58,043 nt of DNA from Prevotella heparinolytica (GCF_004342845.1 NZ_SLXB01000026.1:1-58043); one strand, 5' to 3'; positions 27,909 through 36,729 are shown, counted from the stretch's first letter. Made by a program: numbers and translations. Notes: generated from the letters alone by a model not told the origin.

Positions 27909-28478
27909 ATGGATATGAAGAATATTTCAATCATTCTCGCATGCTTGTCCTTTGGTATTCTCGTGTTTTCCTCCTGCCATGAGGACGAAGAAATCAACCC
28001 AAAAGATCTTGCCACATGGGGATATTTCGAAGGAACTATCAATGGGAAAGCCGTCTCCTTTGAAAATGAGGGTTGGGAAGATCGTATAGAGAAAAAGAAT
28101 TGCAAAGAATATATTGAGGGAAGATACCCGAGAGTCAAAGGGAGTTGCATCGGTATCAATAAACTTGGAGAGTTAGGGAAAGAAGACGAGTTAGGAGTAG
28201 CCATCATGCTTATGAATCCGAAAGTAGGGGCACGTCATATTATAAATCACCCGTCAGCCTATTTTTACGATTATGACTATGACGGTGTGTTGGGGCGTAA
28301 TTCCGATCAAATGTACTGTCTCACTCCTCGTCCCGACAAACCCGTGAAAGTGGATATCACGTCGGTGGAATATGATGGAGAGGGCTGGCCCCGTATCATT
28401 GAAGGCGAAATAGACGGTGTGCTCTACTTCAGGGATCAAGACTCGCTTACCATCAAAGGTAAGTTCGGGGTGAAATGA
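27909..28478 (+). CDS. Lipoprotein, DUF5025-like
   Basis: 189 residues with a lipoprotein signal ending VFSSC. The mature protein is one beta-rich domain (WGYFEGTINGKAVSFENE, CLTPRPDKPVKVDITSVEYD, GEIDGVLYFRDQDSLTIKG) of the kind seen in DUF5025-type Bacteroides lipoproteins: a compact sandwich that opens with an F.G.ING.pv motif. The start could be ATG 27909 or the ATG two codons later. A terminator follows at 28534-28575. Function unknown. Confidence 0.7.
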   Translation: MDMKNISIILACLSFGILVFSSCHEDEEINPKDLATWGYFEGTINGKAVSFENEGWEDRIEKKNCKEYIEGRYPRVKGSCIGINKLGELGKEDELGVAIMLMNPKVGARHIINHPSAYFYDYDYDGVLGRNSDQMYCLTPRPDKPVKVDITSVEYDGEGWPRIIEGEIDGVLYFRDQDSLTIKGKFGVK

Positions 28479-28533
28479 TAGAGGCATACAAAAGTATTGC
28501 TGTCTGCTGAAACTTAAGGGCAAGCGATTTTAT

Positions 28534-28575
28534 CATCTGCAATGTTCATAAACGAGCGTTGCAGATGTTTTTTTT
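28534..28575 (+). terminator. Intrinsic terminator after the DUF5025-like gene
   Basis: A 9-bp stem (CATCTGCAA 28534-28542; TTGCAGATG 28559-28567) with a 16-nt loop is followed by eight T (28568-28575). Confidence 0.85.
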
Positions 28576-28641
28576 GCAAAGTCTCTATATTCAAGGTGCA
28601 GAACTCAAGGGATAAACTTCTTGAATACATGGAATAAAGTT

Positions 28642-28766
28642 GTTTGTAGCGAACGGTAAACTTGTTCGCAGTTAAGATGAATCTCTGTTCGCACCGTGCG
28701 AACATAAAAACGCAAGTTGCGGACAAACGTTCGCAGCGTGCGAACAAATATCCGCACACTGCAAAC
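28642..28766. repeat. Array of palindromic units at 21-23 bp spacing (class C)
   Basis: Six units centre at about 28650, 28672, 28695, 28716, 28737 and 28758, giving spacings of 22, 23, 21, 21 and 21 bp. Two are perfect 7+3+7 palindromes (GTTCGCA, 3 nt, TGCGAAC at 28687-28703 and 28729-28745). The others are degenerate versions of the same motif. The array fills the gap between two convergent gene ends. Confidence 0.85.
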
Positions 28767-28864
28767 AGAGATTAAAGTTTAAGGATGAAGCAAGTTCGGT
28801 AAGTAAAAGTGCATAGAAAAATCAGGTGGAAGAGGAGGGGGAAGTGCGCATCCTCTCCGTGCAA

Positions 28865-29383
28865 CTACTTTTTCCGTTTTCGCTTCTTTGCCTGCTCCAC
28901 CGCTTCGGCAACCACGGGCTTGTTCTCGAACCGCTTGGTATAGCCGGTGTAGTCGGGAACGGTACGCTCGTAGGTAGGATCGAGAAACAGAGGACTGGAA
29001 ATGATATGGTCGGCCGTGCTGCGGTTACAGCAGAAAACGATGTTTTCCACACCTGCCAGACGGGTCAAAGCCTTTACATCCGTGTCGTGCGGTTGAAGCG
29101 TCATCGGGTCGGTGAAAAAGAAAAGATAGTCAATCTCGCCCTCTACAATACGCGAACCCATCTGCTGGTCGCCACCCAAAGGCCCGGATTTGAGAATGGT
29201 GAAATCCCACTCCACATCGGGGTGCTTCTCTTTAAGTGCGGCAAGGATGAGGCTGCCGGTGGTTCCCGTACAATAGAACTTGTGCCCCATCAGTAGCTCG
29301 GAGTTCCAGAGCGCCCACTCTATGAGGTCTTTCTTCATGGCGTCGTGCGCCACCAATCCAATCTTTCTTACTAATTTCTCCAT
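28865..29383 (-). CDS. mgsA: Methylglyoxal synthase
   Basis: 172 residues, somewhat longer than usual because of a Lys/Arg-rich tail. It converts dihydroxyacetone phosphate to methylglyoxal and phosphate, a bypass of lower glycolysis. It shows the phosphate-binding TGTTGS, the catalytic Asp in SGPLGGDQQMGS (D72) and the H99/D102 pair in QPHDTD, which match the known active-site residues of the family. It is followed leftward by the class C array, and the glycosyltransferase gene ends 32 bp upstream. Confidence 0.96.
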   Translation of the reverse strand: MEKLVRKIGLVAHDAMKKDLIEWALWNSELLMGHKFYCTGTTGSLILAALKEKHPDVEWDFTILKSGPLGGDQQMGSRIVEGEIDYLFFFTDPMTLQPHDTDVKALTRLAGVENIVFCCNRSTADHIISSPLFLDPTYERTVPDYTGYTKRFENKPVVAEAVEQAKKRKRKK

Positions 29384-29415
29384 AAATCAATGCCTTTGAT
29401 AATTATTTTTCTTCT

Positions 29416-30432
29416 TTATAATTGAGAGAAGCGTTTCTTTCCATATACATAAAACTGTGCCAAGATACTGATTTTTGTCCGTTCGGGTATGACCGGAAGG
29501 ATGGTTTTTGCCATGTTCTCTTCGCGGGAGGCTGTGAACGACCGACGCAGGGAGGCATAGGAACGACGTGCGCGGAGCACAGCCAAAGCGTTGGGTATCT
29601 GGCCTTTCATGAGAAAACTTAATGCCGCTATATAATCGAGCACTGCGCGTGTGCGCATCACGGGCTTTAATTCCTCGTGGGGCAGATTCTTATATAACAT
29701 GACAAGATTGTTACGAAAATTGAGAAACGTCTTGCGAGGATTCTCTTTCTTCAAGGTGGCGCCGCCCACGTGGTAAACCACACTCCGGGGTACGCACACC
29801 AGCTGTCGCCCCCGTGAGCGAAGGCGCCAACATAAATCTATCTCTTCCATGTGAGCAAAGAAACGACCATCCAAACCGCCCGCCTGCCAATAATCTTCCA
29901 ACCGGATGAACAAGGCGGCACCCGTGGCCCAAAAGATGGGCAGAACCGTATCGTATTGAGCATTGTCGGTCTCAACCACTCCCATGATGCGCCCCCGGCA
30001 ATAAGGATAACCGTAGCGGTCGATAAATCCTCCGGCTGCGCCGGCATACTCGAATTTATCTTTCTGCCGCCAACTGCGTATCTTGGGTTGGCAAGCCGCC
30101 ACCTCCGGATGGGCATCCATGTATGCGACAAGCGGAGCAAGCCAATGCTCGGTTACTTCTATATCTGAATTGAGTAAAACGACGTATTCTGCCGCAACCT
30201 GTTTTAAGGCGAGGTTATATCCGTCGGCAAAGCCATGATTCTCTTCCAGCAGAATCAGGCGGACAGAGGGGAACTCATGCCGAAGCATCTCTATCGAGTT
30301 GTCCGTAGACCTGTTGTCGGCCACATATACTGCGGTGTCGTACGCTTGAGAGAAGCGCACGACGGAGGGAAGAAAGGAACGGAGCATCTCGCACCCGTTC
30401 CAGTTTAATATGACAATTGCTGTTTTATCCAT
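29416..30432 (-). CDS. Family 2 glycosyltransferase (rhamnosyltransferase-like)
   Basis: 338 residues, cytoplasmic GT-A fold. The opening strand IVILNWNG, the DNRSTDNSIEML loop, the metal-binding LLNSDIEV (DxD-like) and the acceptor motif EEIDLCWRLRSRG are all present, as in WbbL-type enzymes that add deoxyhexoses to lipopolysaccharide or capsule. The acceptor is unknown. Its start overlaps the stop of the acyltransferase gene by eight bases, so the two are translationally linked in an operon with mtaB. Confidence 0.9.
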   Translation of the reverse strand: MDKTAIVILNWNGCEMLRSFLPSVVRFSQAYDTAVYVADNRSTDNSIEMLRHEFPSVRLILLEENHGFADGYNLALKQVAAEYVVLLNSDIEVTEHWLAPLVAYMDAHPEVAACQPKIRSWRQKDKFEYAGAAGGFIDRYGYPYCRGRIMGVVETDNAQYDTVLPIFWATGAALFIRLEDYWQAGGLDGRFFAHMEEIDLCWRLRSRGRQLVCVPRSVVYHVGGATLKKENPRKTFLNFRNNLVMLYKNLPHEELKPVMRTRAVLDYIAALSFLMKGQIPNALAVLRARRSYASLRRSFTASREENMAKTILPVIPERTKISILAQFYVYGKKRFSQL

Positions 30433-31324
30433 GTCGTATCACATCTTCACGTTTCAGTTTCCAGCGCTTGTGCGACCAGAACCAATAAGCCGGCTCACGG
30501 CAGATGGTCTGCTCCAGGCGGCGGGCAAAGCATTCGGTGATTTCGCCGTCGGCCATTTCTTTCGGGGTCTCGGTGATCAGGTCGAAGGAAACCTTGCAGT
30601 GTCCTCGTCCGGTCTTTTGCAACTCGGCATAGAAGACCGGGAAATCCATCATTTTGGCTATCCGCTCGGCACCGTCCATGAATACGGTGTCCTGATGAAG
30701 AAACGTGGTCCAGTAGTGGGCCTCGCTGCGGTTGGGCGATTGGTCTGTTATCAGCCCCAATGCCATGCGCTTGTTTTCGCGGCGGAGCTTGATGATTTCT
30801 CTTGCGGTGGAATGTTTGGGGATGTTGTGTCCTCCGAAGCGTGAGCGAATCGGCTTGAACATCCCGTCCATGTACTTGTTGCGCAAAGGCTTATACACCT
30901 GTCCGGCAATGTCGTTTGGGTGCATGATGGCGGCCATGCCTATCAGCCACTCGAAATTGGCATAATGGGGAATCATGACGACGATGCCGCCGTGTTTTTC
31001 TATCATCTCAAGAAAGATGTCTGTTTTTTCGTAAACCATCCTCCGTTTTAAGTCGTCGAAGGACATGCGCAATGTCTTTATTTCTTCCAGCATGTAGTCG
31101 CAGATGTAATGATAAAAGCGGCGTTCTATCTCACGCAACTCCTGTTGTGACTTCTCCGGAAAAGAACGGCTGAGGTTGCGACGGACCACCTTCTTGCGGT
31201 AGCGCACGATGTGGCGCATCAGAAAGTACATCCCGTCGGACAGCACATAAAGCATTCGGAAAGGCAGTAGCGCCACAAGCCACATGCCGGCGTAGGTCAG
31301 CCAATAGAGTATTCTCGATTTCAT
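30425..31324 (-). CDS. Lipid A biosynthesis acyltransferase-like (LpxL/HtrB family)
   Basis: 299 residues. One N-terminal membrane helix (LTYAGMWLVALLPFRMLYVL) anchors it to the inner membrane. The HX4E catalytic motif is in IPHYANFEWLIG, and the second conserved block is ALGLITDQSPN. It would transfer a secondary acyl chain to lipid A or a related lipid. It overlaps mtaB by four bases (ATGA type) and the glycosyltransferase by eight, so the three genes share one transcript. Confidence 0.9.
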   Translation of the reverse strand: MKSRILYWLTYAGMWLVALLPFRMLYVLSDGMYFLMRHIVRYRKKVVRRNLSRSFPEKSQQELREIERRFYHYICDYMLEEIKTLRMSFDDLKRRMVYEKTDIFLEMIEKHGGIVVMIPHYANFEWLIGMAAIMHPNDIAGQVYKPLRNKYMDGMFKPIRSRFGGHNIPKHSTAREIIKLRRENKRMALGLITDQSPNRSEAHYWTTFLHQDTVFMDGAERIAKMMDFPVFYAELQKTGRGHCKVSFDLITETPKEMADGEITECFARRLEQTICREPAYWFWSHKRWKLKREDVIRHG

Positions 31325-32652
31325 ATTTTTCTGTCGATTAGAACAGTTCCTTGCAGGGCAGTGCCATCTTCATTGAAATCTCCCAAAAGCACCGGCACTA
31401 CTTGATTGTCGAGCGAAGCATCGTAAGGCACCTCTACACGGATGTAGTTCGGCGTGAAGCCATGCATCGGCAATCCCGGTTTGGGACGTTCCGGCAATAC
31501 GGGCATTTTCTGTCCGATGAAGCGCGCATAGAAAGCTCGTGTCTTCTCGTCCGAAAGCGTCAATAGCCGTTGGCTCCGGGCATGCTTTTCTTCGGGCGTC
31601 ACAATGTGGTCGATATGTAAAGCCTGCGTTCCCGGTCTTTCCGAATAGCTGAACACATGGAGTTGGGTCATATCCATTTCTTCGATGAATCGGTAGGCTT
31701 GTTCGAAAAACTCTTCTGTTTCTCCACGGGTACCGACAATCACGTCTACTCCGATGAAAGCATCGGGCATTATCTCTTTTATCTTCTTTATCTTCGAGGC
31801 GAACAAAGCGGTGTCGTAACGGCGGCGCATCATTTTCAGCACTTCGTCACTGCCCGATTGCAGGGGGATATGGAAATGAGGCATGAACCGTTGCGAGCGG
31901 GATACGTATTCTATGATCTCATCCGTCAGGAGGTTCGGTTCGATGGACGAAATGCGGTAACGCTCGATGCTTTTCACTTGGTCTAAAGCTTTCACAAGGT
32001 CAAAGAAGTTCTCTCCGGTGCTCCTGCCGAAATCTCCGATGTTGACACCTGTCAGTACGATTTCCTTTCCGCCTTCGGCTGCTGCTTGTCGAGCTTGTTC
32101 CACCATAGAGGCTATGGAACCGTTGCGGCTCCTGCCTCGGGCAAAGGGGATGGTACAGTAGGAACAGTAATAGTCGCACCCATCCTGCACTTTCAGGAAG
32201 AAACGGGTACGGTCGCCGCGCGAGCACGATGGGGCAAAGGAACGGATATCTTTCAAGGCAGAAGTGTATGCCTCGCCGGTTTCATGCTTTTGCAGGTTGC
32301 CCAAATAGTGGAGCAGGTCTTTCTTTTGTTCGGCACCGAGCACAACGTCCACTCCTTCTATTTTTGCCACCGTCTCGGGTTTCAACTGGGCGTAGCAACC
32401 GGTCACTACGACAAAGGCTTCCGGATGTTGTTTCACCAATTTGTGAATGGCCTGACGGCATTTTTTGTCTGCCACTTCCGTCACCGAACAGGTGTTTACC
32501 ACACAAATATCCGCTTTCTCTCCTTTGCGTGCCGTGCGCACGCCTGCTTCTCGCAGCACCTTGCCGATGGTGGAGGTTTCCGAGAAGTTCAGTTTGCATC
32601 CCAGCGTATAGTAAACGGCTGTCTTATTTTGGAATATATTGGTATCTATCAT
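31321..32652 (-). CDS. mtaB: tRNA ct6A/t6A37 methylthiotransferase MtaB
   Basis: 443 residues, a radical-SAM methylthiotransferase that adds the methylthio group to t6A37 of ANN-decoding tRNAs. The N-terminal UPF0004 domain has the three cluster cysteines in GCKLNFSET, VNTCSV and GCYAQ; the radical-SAM motif is CDYYCSYC near residue 157. A C-terminal TRAM domain starts near 385. It is first in a three-gene overlapping operon, and its promoter lies back to back with that of the acyl-CoA ligase gene. Confidence 0.94.
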   Translation of the reverse strand: MIDTNIFQNKTAVYYTLGCKLNFSETSTIGKVLREAGVRTARKGEKADICVVNTCSVTEVADKKCRQAIHKLVKQHPEAFVVVTGCYAQLKPETVAKIEGVDVVLGAEQKKDLLHYLGNLQKHETGEAYTSALKDIRSFAPSCSRGDRTRFFLKVQDGCDYYCSYCTIPFARGRSRNGSIASMVEQARQAAAEGGKEIVLTGVNIGDFGRSTGENFFDLVKALDQVKSIERYRISSIEPNLLTDEIIEYVSRSQRFMPHFHIPLQSGSDEVLKMMRRRYDTALFASKIKKIKEIMPDAFIGVDVIVGTRGETEEFFEQAYRFIEEMDMTQLHVFSYSERPGTQALHIDHIVTPEEKHARSQRLLTLSDEKTRAFYARFIGQKMPVLPERPKPGLPMHGFTPNYIRVEVPYDASLDNQVVPVLLGDFNEDGTALQGTVLIDRKI

Positions 32653-32675
32653 GAACTTAAAACACTTTTACGTGA

Positions 32676-32683
32676 CAAAGATA
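32676..32683 (-). promoter_or_regulatory. -7 promoter element for mtaB operon
   Basis: TATCTTTG on the minus strand, 23 bp before the mtaB start. It is divergent from the element at 32706-32713. Confidence 0.55.
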
Positions 32684-32705
32684 TGTATAATTAATCTATT
32701 TTTCC

Positions 32706-32713
32706 TATTTTTG
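32706..32713 (+). promoter_or_regulatory. -7 promoter element for the acyl-CoA ligase gene
   Basis: TATTTTTG, an exact TAnnTTTG, 23 bp before the start at 32737. Confidence 0.55.
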
Positions 32714-32736
32714 CGCACTCAACAATAGAATGTGCA

Positions 32737-34410
32737 ATGATACAGGAAAATTTTATCAAACTATATGAGCATAGTTTTCGTGAGAATTGGGAGCTTCCCT
32801 GCTATACCGATTATGGAGAGAACGAAAGCTATACTTATGGCGAAGTGGCCCAAGAGATAGCAAAGCTGCATTTGATCTTCAAACATTGCCAATTGCGCCG
32901 TGGCGACAAAATTGCCGTCATAGGCAAGAACAATGCCCGCTGGTGCATTGCCTATATGGCTGCCGTCACTTATGGAGGCATCGTGGTTCCTATCTTGCAG
33001 GATTTCAACCCAAACGACGTACACCATATCGTGAATCATTCGGAGTCTGTGTTCCTTTTCACCAGCGACAGCATTTGGGAGCATCTCGAAGAAGATTCGC
33101 TCACGGGATTGCGCGGTGTGTTCTCATTGAGTGATTTTCGTTGTCTGTATCAACGTGACGGGGAAACCATCCAGCGTTTCCTCAAGCATCTGGCCGATGA
33201 AATGTCGGCTGCTTATCCGGAGGGTTTCCGAAAAGAGAATGTGGTGTATACGGAGCTTTCCAACGACAAGGTCATGTTGCTGAACTATACGTCGGGCACC
33301 ACCGGATTCAGCAAGGGAGTAATGCTCACCGGCAATAATCTGGCAGGTAATGTCACTTTCGGCATACGCACCGGATTGCTGAAAAAAGGGGATAAGGTGC
33401 TTTCTTTCCTGCCTTTGGCGCATGCTTACGGCTGCGCTTTCGATTTCCTCACCGCCACGGCTGTCGGCACACACGTCACCCTGTTGGGAAAAGTGCCTTC
33501 TCCCAAAATCTTGATGAAGGCATTTGAGGAGGTAAAACCAAACTTGATTATCACCGTTCCTCTTGTCATTGAAAAAATCTATAAGAACGTCATTCAGCCC
33601 ATCATCAGCAAAAAGGTCATGAAGTGGGCGCTCAATATTCCTTTGCTCGACGGACAGATATACGGGCAAATACGTAAAAAACTGATTGACGCGCTGGGCG
33701 GGCGGTTCAAGGAGGTGATTATAGGAGGTGCGGCCATGAATCCGGAAGTGGAGGAGTTTTTTCACCGTATCAAGTTCCCATTCACCATAGGTTATGGTAT
33801 GACCGAATGCGCTCCTCTTATCAGTTATGCCCCGTGGAATGAGTTTGTGTTGACTTCTTCCGGGCGAGTGCTTGATATCATGGAAGCTCGTATCCATAAA
33901 GAGAACCCGGATGATAAGCTGGGTGAAATTCAGGTGCGCGGTGAAAATGTCATGGTGGGCTATTATAAGAATCCGGAGGCTACCAAGGAAGTCTTTACTG
34001 AGGACGGATGGTTGCGTACCGGCGACTTGGGTACATTGGACGAGAACAACAATTTGTATATTCGCGGACGCAGCAAGACGATGATTCTCTCTTCCTGCGG
34101 ACAGAATATCTTTCCCGAAGAAATAGAGGCTCGTCTTAATAACCTGCCTTTTGTACTTGAAAGTCTTGTCATTGAACGAAATAAGAAACTGGTGGCATTG
34201 GTTTATGCCGACTATGAAGCGTTGGATTCGTTGGGACTGAATCAGCCTGAACATCTTAAGACCATCATGGATGAGAATCTCAAGAACCTGAATAATAGTG
34301 TGGCTTCTTATGAAAAAGTCAGCCAGATCCAGCTCTATCCGACGGAATTCGAGAAAACGCCTAAAAGAAGCATCAAGAGGTATTTATACAACACTATTGC
34401 AGAAGAATAA
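32737..34410 (+). CDS. AMP-dependent acyl-CoA synthetase/ligase (long-chain fatty acid type)
   Basis: 557 residues of the ANL superfamily. The P-loop-like A3 motif YTSGTTGFSKGVML is near 187-200, the A5 motif GYGMTECAPL near 353, and the hinge GDLGTLDENNNLYIRGR near 428-444. The C-terminal lysine region EKTPKRSIKRYLY ends the protein. It activates a fatty acid to an acyl-adenylate and then to acyl-CoA (or acyl-ACP), at the cytoplasmic side of the membrane. It is single, divergent from mtaB. Confidence 0.92.
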   Translation: MIQENFIKLYEHSFRENWELPCYTDYGENESYTYGEVAQEIAKLHLIFKHCQLRRGDKIAVIGKNNARWCIAYMAAVTYGGIVVPILQDFNPNDVHHIVNHSESVFLFTSDSIWEHLEEDSLTGLRGVFSLSDFRCLYQRDGETIQRFLKHLADEMSAAYPEGFRKENVVYTELSNDKVMLLNYTSGTTGFSKGVMLTGNNLAGNVTFGIRTGLLKKGDKVLSFLPLAHAYGCAFDFLTATAVGTHVTLLGKVPSPKILMKAFEEVKPNLIITVPLVIEKIYKNVIQPIISKKVMKWALNIPLLDGQIYGQIRKKLIDALGGRFKEVIIGGAAMNPEVEEFFHRIKFPFTIGYGMTECAPLISYAPWNEFVLTSSGRVLDIMEARIHKENPDDKLGEIQVRGENVMVGYYKNPEATKEVFTEDGWLRTGDLGTLDENNNLYIRGRSKTMILSSCGQNIFPEEIEARLNNLPFVLESLVIERNKKLVALVYADYEALDSLGLNQPEHLKTIMDENLKNLNNSVASYEKVSQIQLYPTEFEKTPKRSIKRYLYNTIAEE

Positions 34411-34509
34411 TGTGTTGTATAACATGTTGGTAATCTACTTTTTAGGCTTGCCTCGAAAAAAAATATAAAAAAAGTTGAGGTTTCGAGAACAACGTATTCA
34501 AAAAGTACA

Positions 34510-34517
34510 TAACTTTG
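34510..34517 (+). promoter_or_regulatory. -7 promoter element for the alanine-rich lipoprotein
   Basis: TAACTTTG, an exact TAnnTTTG, 53 bp before the ATG at 34571. No good -33 TTTG at the usual spacing. Confidence 0.5.
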
Positions 34518-34570
34518 CACCGTTTTAATAAAGCAAATGATTGTATTACGTTTTTAAAAAGCAAAGAAAA

Positions 34571-34777
34571 ATGAAAAAATTAGTTTTGATGGCAGCAGCT
34601 ATCGTAGCAGTATCTTTCGCATCTTGTGGTAACAAAGCAGCTAACGCAGAACAAGCAGCAGCTGATTCAATCCGTATCGCTGACTCAATCGCAGCTGTAG
34701 AAGCAGCCGCAGCTGAAGCAGCAGCCGCAGCCGCTGATACTGTAGCCGTAGATAGCGCAGCAGTTGTAGCTGAATAA
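34571..34777 (+). CDS. Small alanine-rich lipoprotein
   Basis: 68 residues from the ATG at 34571, with AAAG-rich sequence upstream. The signal peptide (MKKLVLMAAAIVAVSFASC) has a textbook lipobox FASC. The mature 50 residues are about half alanine, with regularly placed Asp, Ser and Val (ADSIRIADSIAAVEAAAAEA) and probably form one long helix. It has its own promoter and a strong terminator 30 bp after the stop, as expected of an abundant small lipoprotein comparable in design, not in sequence, to Braun lipoprotein. Function unknown. Confidence 0.8.
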   Translation: MKKLVLMAAAIVAVSFASCGNKAANAEQAAADSIRIADSIAAVEAAAAEAAAAAADTVAVDSAAVVAE

Positions 34778-34806
34778 TTAGCACAACCCTATCTTAGAGA
34801 GAATTG

Positions 34807-34843
34807 AAAGTCTGACGTGCGAAAGCACTCAGACTTTTTTTAT
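34807..34843 (+). terminator. Intrinsic terminator after the alanine-rich lipoprotein
   Basis: A 13-bp stem with one bulged C (AAAGTCTGA and GTGC with GCAC and TCAGACTTT) closes on a GAAA tetraloop and is followed by a T run. Confidence 0.9.
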
Positions 34844-34960
34844 GCCCTTTTGGCTGCATTTATTCCTTTCTCCTCCAAAAGTTTATCCGGCTCAATCCGA
34901 AAAGCCATTGTTTGGTTATTCCCTTTTAATTTATTCTTCCATATGCGTAAGTTCAGGCCT

Positions 34961-35050
34961 GTGCAAGTCTTGGGCTTACGATAGTACAAAACGATGGCTT
35001 ATGCATGTGCAAGTGTGAGGCGATACCTGTGTCAAGAGTACAACGTTGAA
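34961..35050. repeat. Degenerate 22-23 bp array
   Basis: Four units start at 34961, 34984, 35007 and 35029, with heads GTGCAAG, GTACAAA, GTGCAAG and GTGTCAAG; the first two also share GGCTTA. Similarity is low, so this is a weaker example of the 22-bp arrays. The rest of the gap to 35153 holds nothing I can support. Confidence 0.45.
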
Positions 35051-35153
35051 TCCCTTTGGGTTATGGAAAGGAAAGTTTGCTCGCTAAATCTTCAGGTTGT
35101 TTGCAGTCTTTGTGTAACTAAAGGGGCTGAAAACAAAACTCTACATCTGAGTA

Positions 35154-35285
35154 ATCTTATGCCCTCACTTTAAGAGGTCTGCCCTCACACTTTAGCAGAT
35201 GTAAGCCCGCACTTTAGAGACGGTTTTCCCACACTTTAGGGGATATAAGCCCACACTTCGGAGGACATAAGCCCACACTTTGAGG
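35154..35285. repeat. Tandem array of six 22-bp units (class A, second locus)
   Basis: Six units of exactly 22 bp start at 35154, 35176, 35198, 35220, 35242 and 35264. They carry the same core (TAAGCCCaCACTTTAG) and the same orientation as the array at 6975-7128, about 28 kb away. It lies in the convergent gap between the alanine-rich lipoprotein and rplI. Confidence 0.9.
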
Positions 35286-35443
35286 AAGGTATGTTCAAGA
35301 GGAAGCCTCGATAGCCTTCCTTGATAGCCCTTGTGTCATTGAGGTTTTGTTCCTACTTGTGTTATGACATATCTATACAAGCATTGTTCCTTATTCCTGC
35401 TGGTATACATCGCTCATTGTCTATCGTGATTGATTGGATAAAA

Positions 35444-35476
35444 TAAAGCCCGATTTCTCAGGGAAACCGGGCCTTA
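35444..35476 (-). terminator. Intrinsic terminator after the rpsF-rpsR-rplI operon
   Basis: A stem of 13 positions with two mismatches (TAAAGCCCGATTT with AAACCGGGCCTTA) has a 7-nt loop. It lies 23 bp past the rplI stop, with A/T-rich flanks on the transcribed strand. Confidence 0.8.
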
Positions 35477-35498
35477 TTATATTTATATAGATTATTGT

Positions 35499-35948
35499 TT
35501 ATGCCTCTTCAGCAAGCACTTCGAAAGGAATCTCTACAGAAACTTCCTTGTGCAACTTGACAACAGCCTTATAGTTGCCAATTTCTTTCACAGCATCTTT
35601 GATGATGATGATCTTGCGGTCGATGTTGTGACCCAATTTTGCCAACTCTTCAGCAATCTGGATGTTGCCTACAGAACCAAAAATAGTGCCTGTGGAGCTT
35701 ACCTTGGTAGCAATCTTCAAAGAAACGCCTTCCAGCTTAGCAGCCAATTCTTCAGCATCCTTTTTGATTTTTTCCAACTTGTGGGCACGTTGCTTCAACT
35801 CTTCTGCCAACATTTTCTTTGCAGCCGGAGAAGCGATGATGGCCTTTCCGGTAGGGATGAGGTAGTTACGACCATAACCGGACTTTACGGTTACGATATC
35901 GTTCTTATAACCCAAGTTTACGATGTCTTCTTTCAATATAATTTCCAT
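35499..35948 (-). CDS. rplI: 50S ribosomal protein L9
   Basis: 149 residues. The N-terminal rRNA-binding domain ([35 protein letters not shown]), the long connecting helix ([22 protein letters not shown]) and the C-terminal domain with a glycine-marked turn ([20 protein letters not shown]) are in the order expected. It is last in the rpsF-rpsR-rplI operon, 16 bp after rpsR. Confidence 0.98.
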   Translation of the reverse strand: MEIILKEDIVNLGYKNDIVTVKSGYGRNYLIPTGKAIIASPAAKKMLAEELKQRAHKLEKIKKDAEELAAKLEGVSLKIATKVSSTGTIFGSVGNIQIAEELAKLGHNIDRKIIIIKDAVKEIGNYKAVVKLHKEVSVEIPFEVLAEEA

Positions 35949-35964
35949 ACTTTCCTCCTCCTAA

Positions 35965-36237
35965 TTATTTCATCATGTCAGTTACATAAGGTAGCAATGC
36001 CAAGTGGCGTGCTCTTTTCACGGCTTGAGCCACACGACGCTGGAACTTCAGTGAAGTACCGGTGATGCGACGCGGAAGAATCTTACCTTGTTCATTCAAG
36101 AATTTCTTCAAGAATTCAGGATCTTTGTAGTCAATGTACTTAATACCGCTCTTTTTGAAACGGCAATACTTCTTCTTCTTAACGTCTACTGAGGGCGGAG
36201 TTAAATATCTGATTTCTGATTGAACTTGTTGTGCCAT
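35965..36237 (-). CDS. rpsR: 30S ribosomal protein S18
   Basis: 90 residues. The family signature is clear: [38 protein letters not shown] and [15 protein letters not shown]. It binds 16S rRNA next to S6 in the small-subunit platform. It is 2 bp after rpsF and 16 bp before rplI, the classic operon order. Confidence 0.98.
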   Translation of the reverse strand: MAQQVQSEIRYLTPPSVDVKKKKYCRFKKSGIKYIDYKDPEFLKKFLNEQGKILPRRITGTSLKFQRRVAQAVKRARHLALLPYVTDMMK

Positions 36238-36239
36238 GA

Positions 36240-36584
36240 TTAATCCTCCTTTTTAGTTGATTTAACACTTCTTCTCTTCGCAGCATATTCAGCAGCATAT
36301 TTATCTTGCTTGAAAGTCAAGAAACGAATTACGCGCTCGTCACGACGGAAGTTGATTTCCAGTTTCTCAATGACAGTAGGAGCTGCCTTGAATTCAATCA
36401 GCTGGTAGAAACCGGTTGACTTCTTCTGGATGGGATATGCCAGCTTTTTCAGTCCCCAGTTTTCTTCATTTACAATCTCAGCACCTTCATCTGTAAGAAT
36501 GCCTTTGAATTTCTCTACCGCTTCCTTCATCTGAACATCAGACAAAACGGGAGTTAAAATGAAAACGGTTTCGTATTGATTCAT
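36240..36584 (-). CDS. rpsF: 30S ribosomal protein S6
   Basis: 114 residues with the ferredoxin-like S6 fold: [39 protein letters not shown] and [15 protein letters not shown]. It partners S18. It is first in the operon, with a -7 element at 36629-36636. Confidence 0.98.
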   Translation of the reverse strand: MNQYETVFILTPVLSDVQMKEAVEKFKGILTDEGAEIVNEENWGLKKLAYPIQKKSTGFYQLIEFKAAPTVIEKLEINFRRDERVIRFLTFKQDKYAAEYAAKRRSVKSTKKED

Positions 36585-36628
36585 ACTCGTTTTTAATTAA
36601 ATAAATAAATTATTTGTTTATGCGGGTG

Positions 36629-36636
36629 CAAAGGTA
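36629..36636 (-). promoter_or_regulatory. -7 promoter element for the rpsF operon
   Basis: TACCTTTG on the minus strand, an exact TAnnTTTG, 44 bp before the rpsF start. Confidence 0.6.
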
Positions 36637-36674
36637 GACATTTTATTTTGAACTGCAAAAATAAGCCGACTTAT

Positions 36675-36705
36675 TTTGTTTTATCTGTTGCTTACATTAT
36701 CTTTG
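36675..36705 (+). promoter_or_regulatory. Promoter of the MarR gene (TTTG, 19 bp, TATCTTTG)
   Basis: TTTG 36675-36678 and TATCTTTG 36698-36705 are 19 bp apart, a full match to the Bacteroides consensus, 24 bp before the ATG at 36730. Confidence 0.75.
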
Positions 36706-36729
36706 CAAAGTTGTTTAAGCAATAATTTC

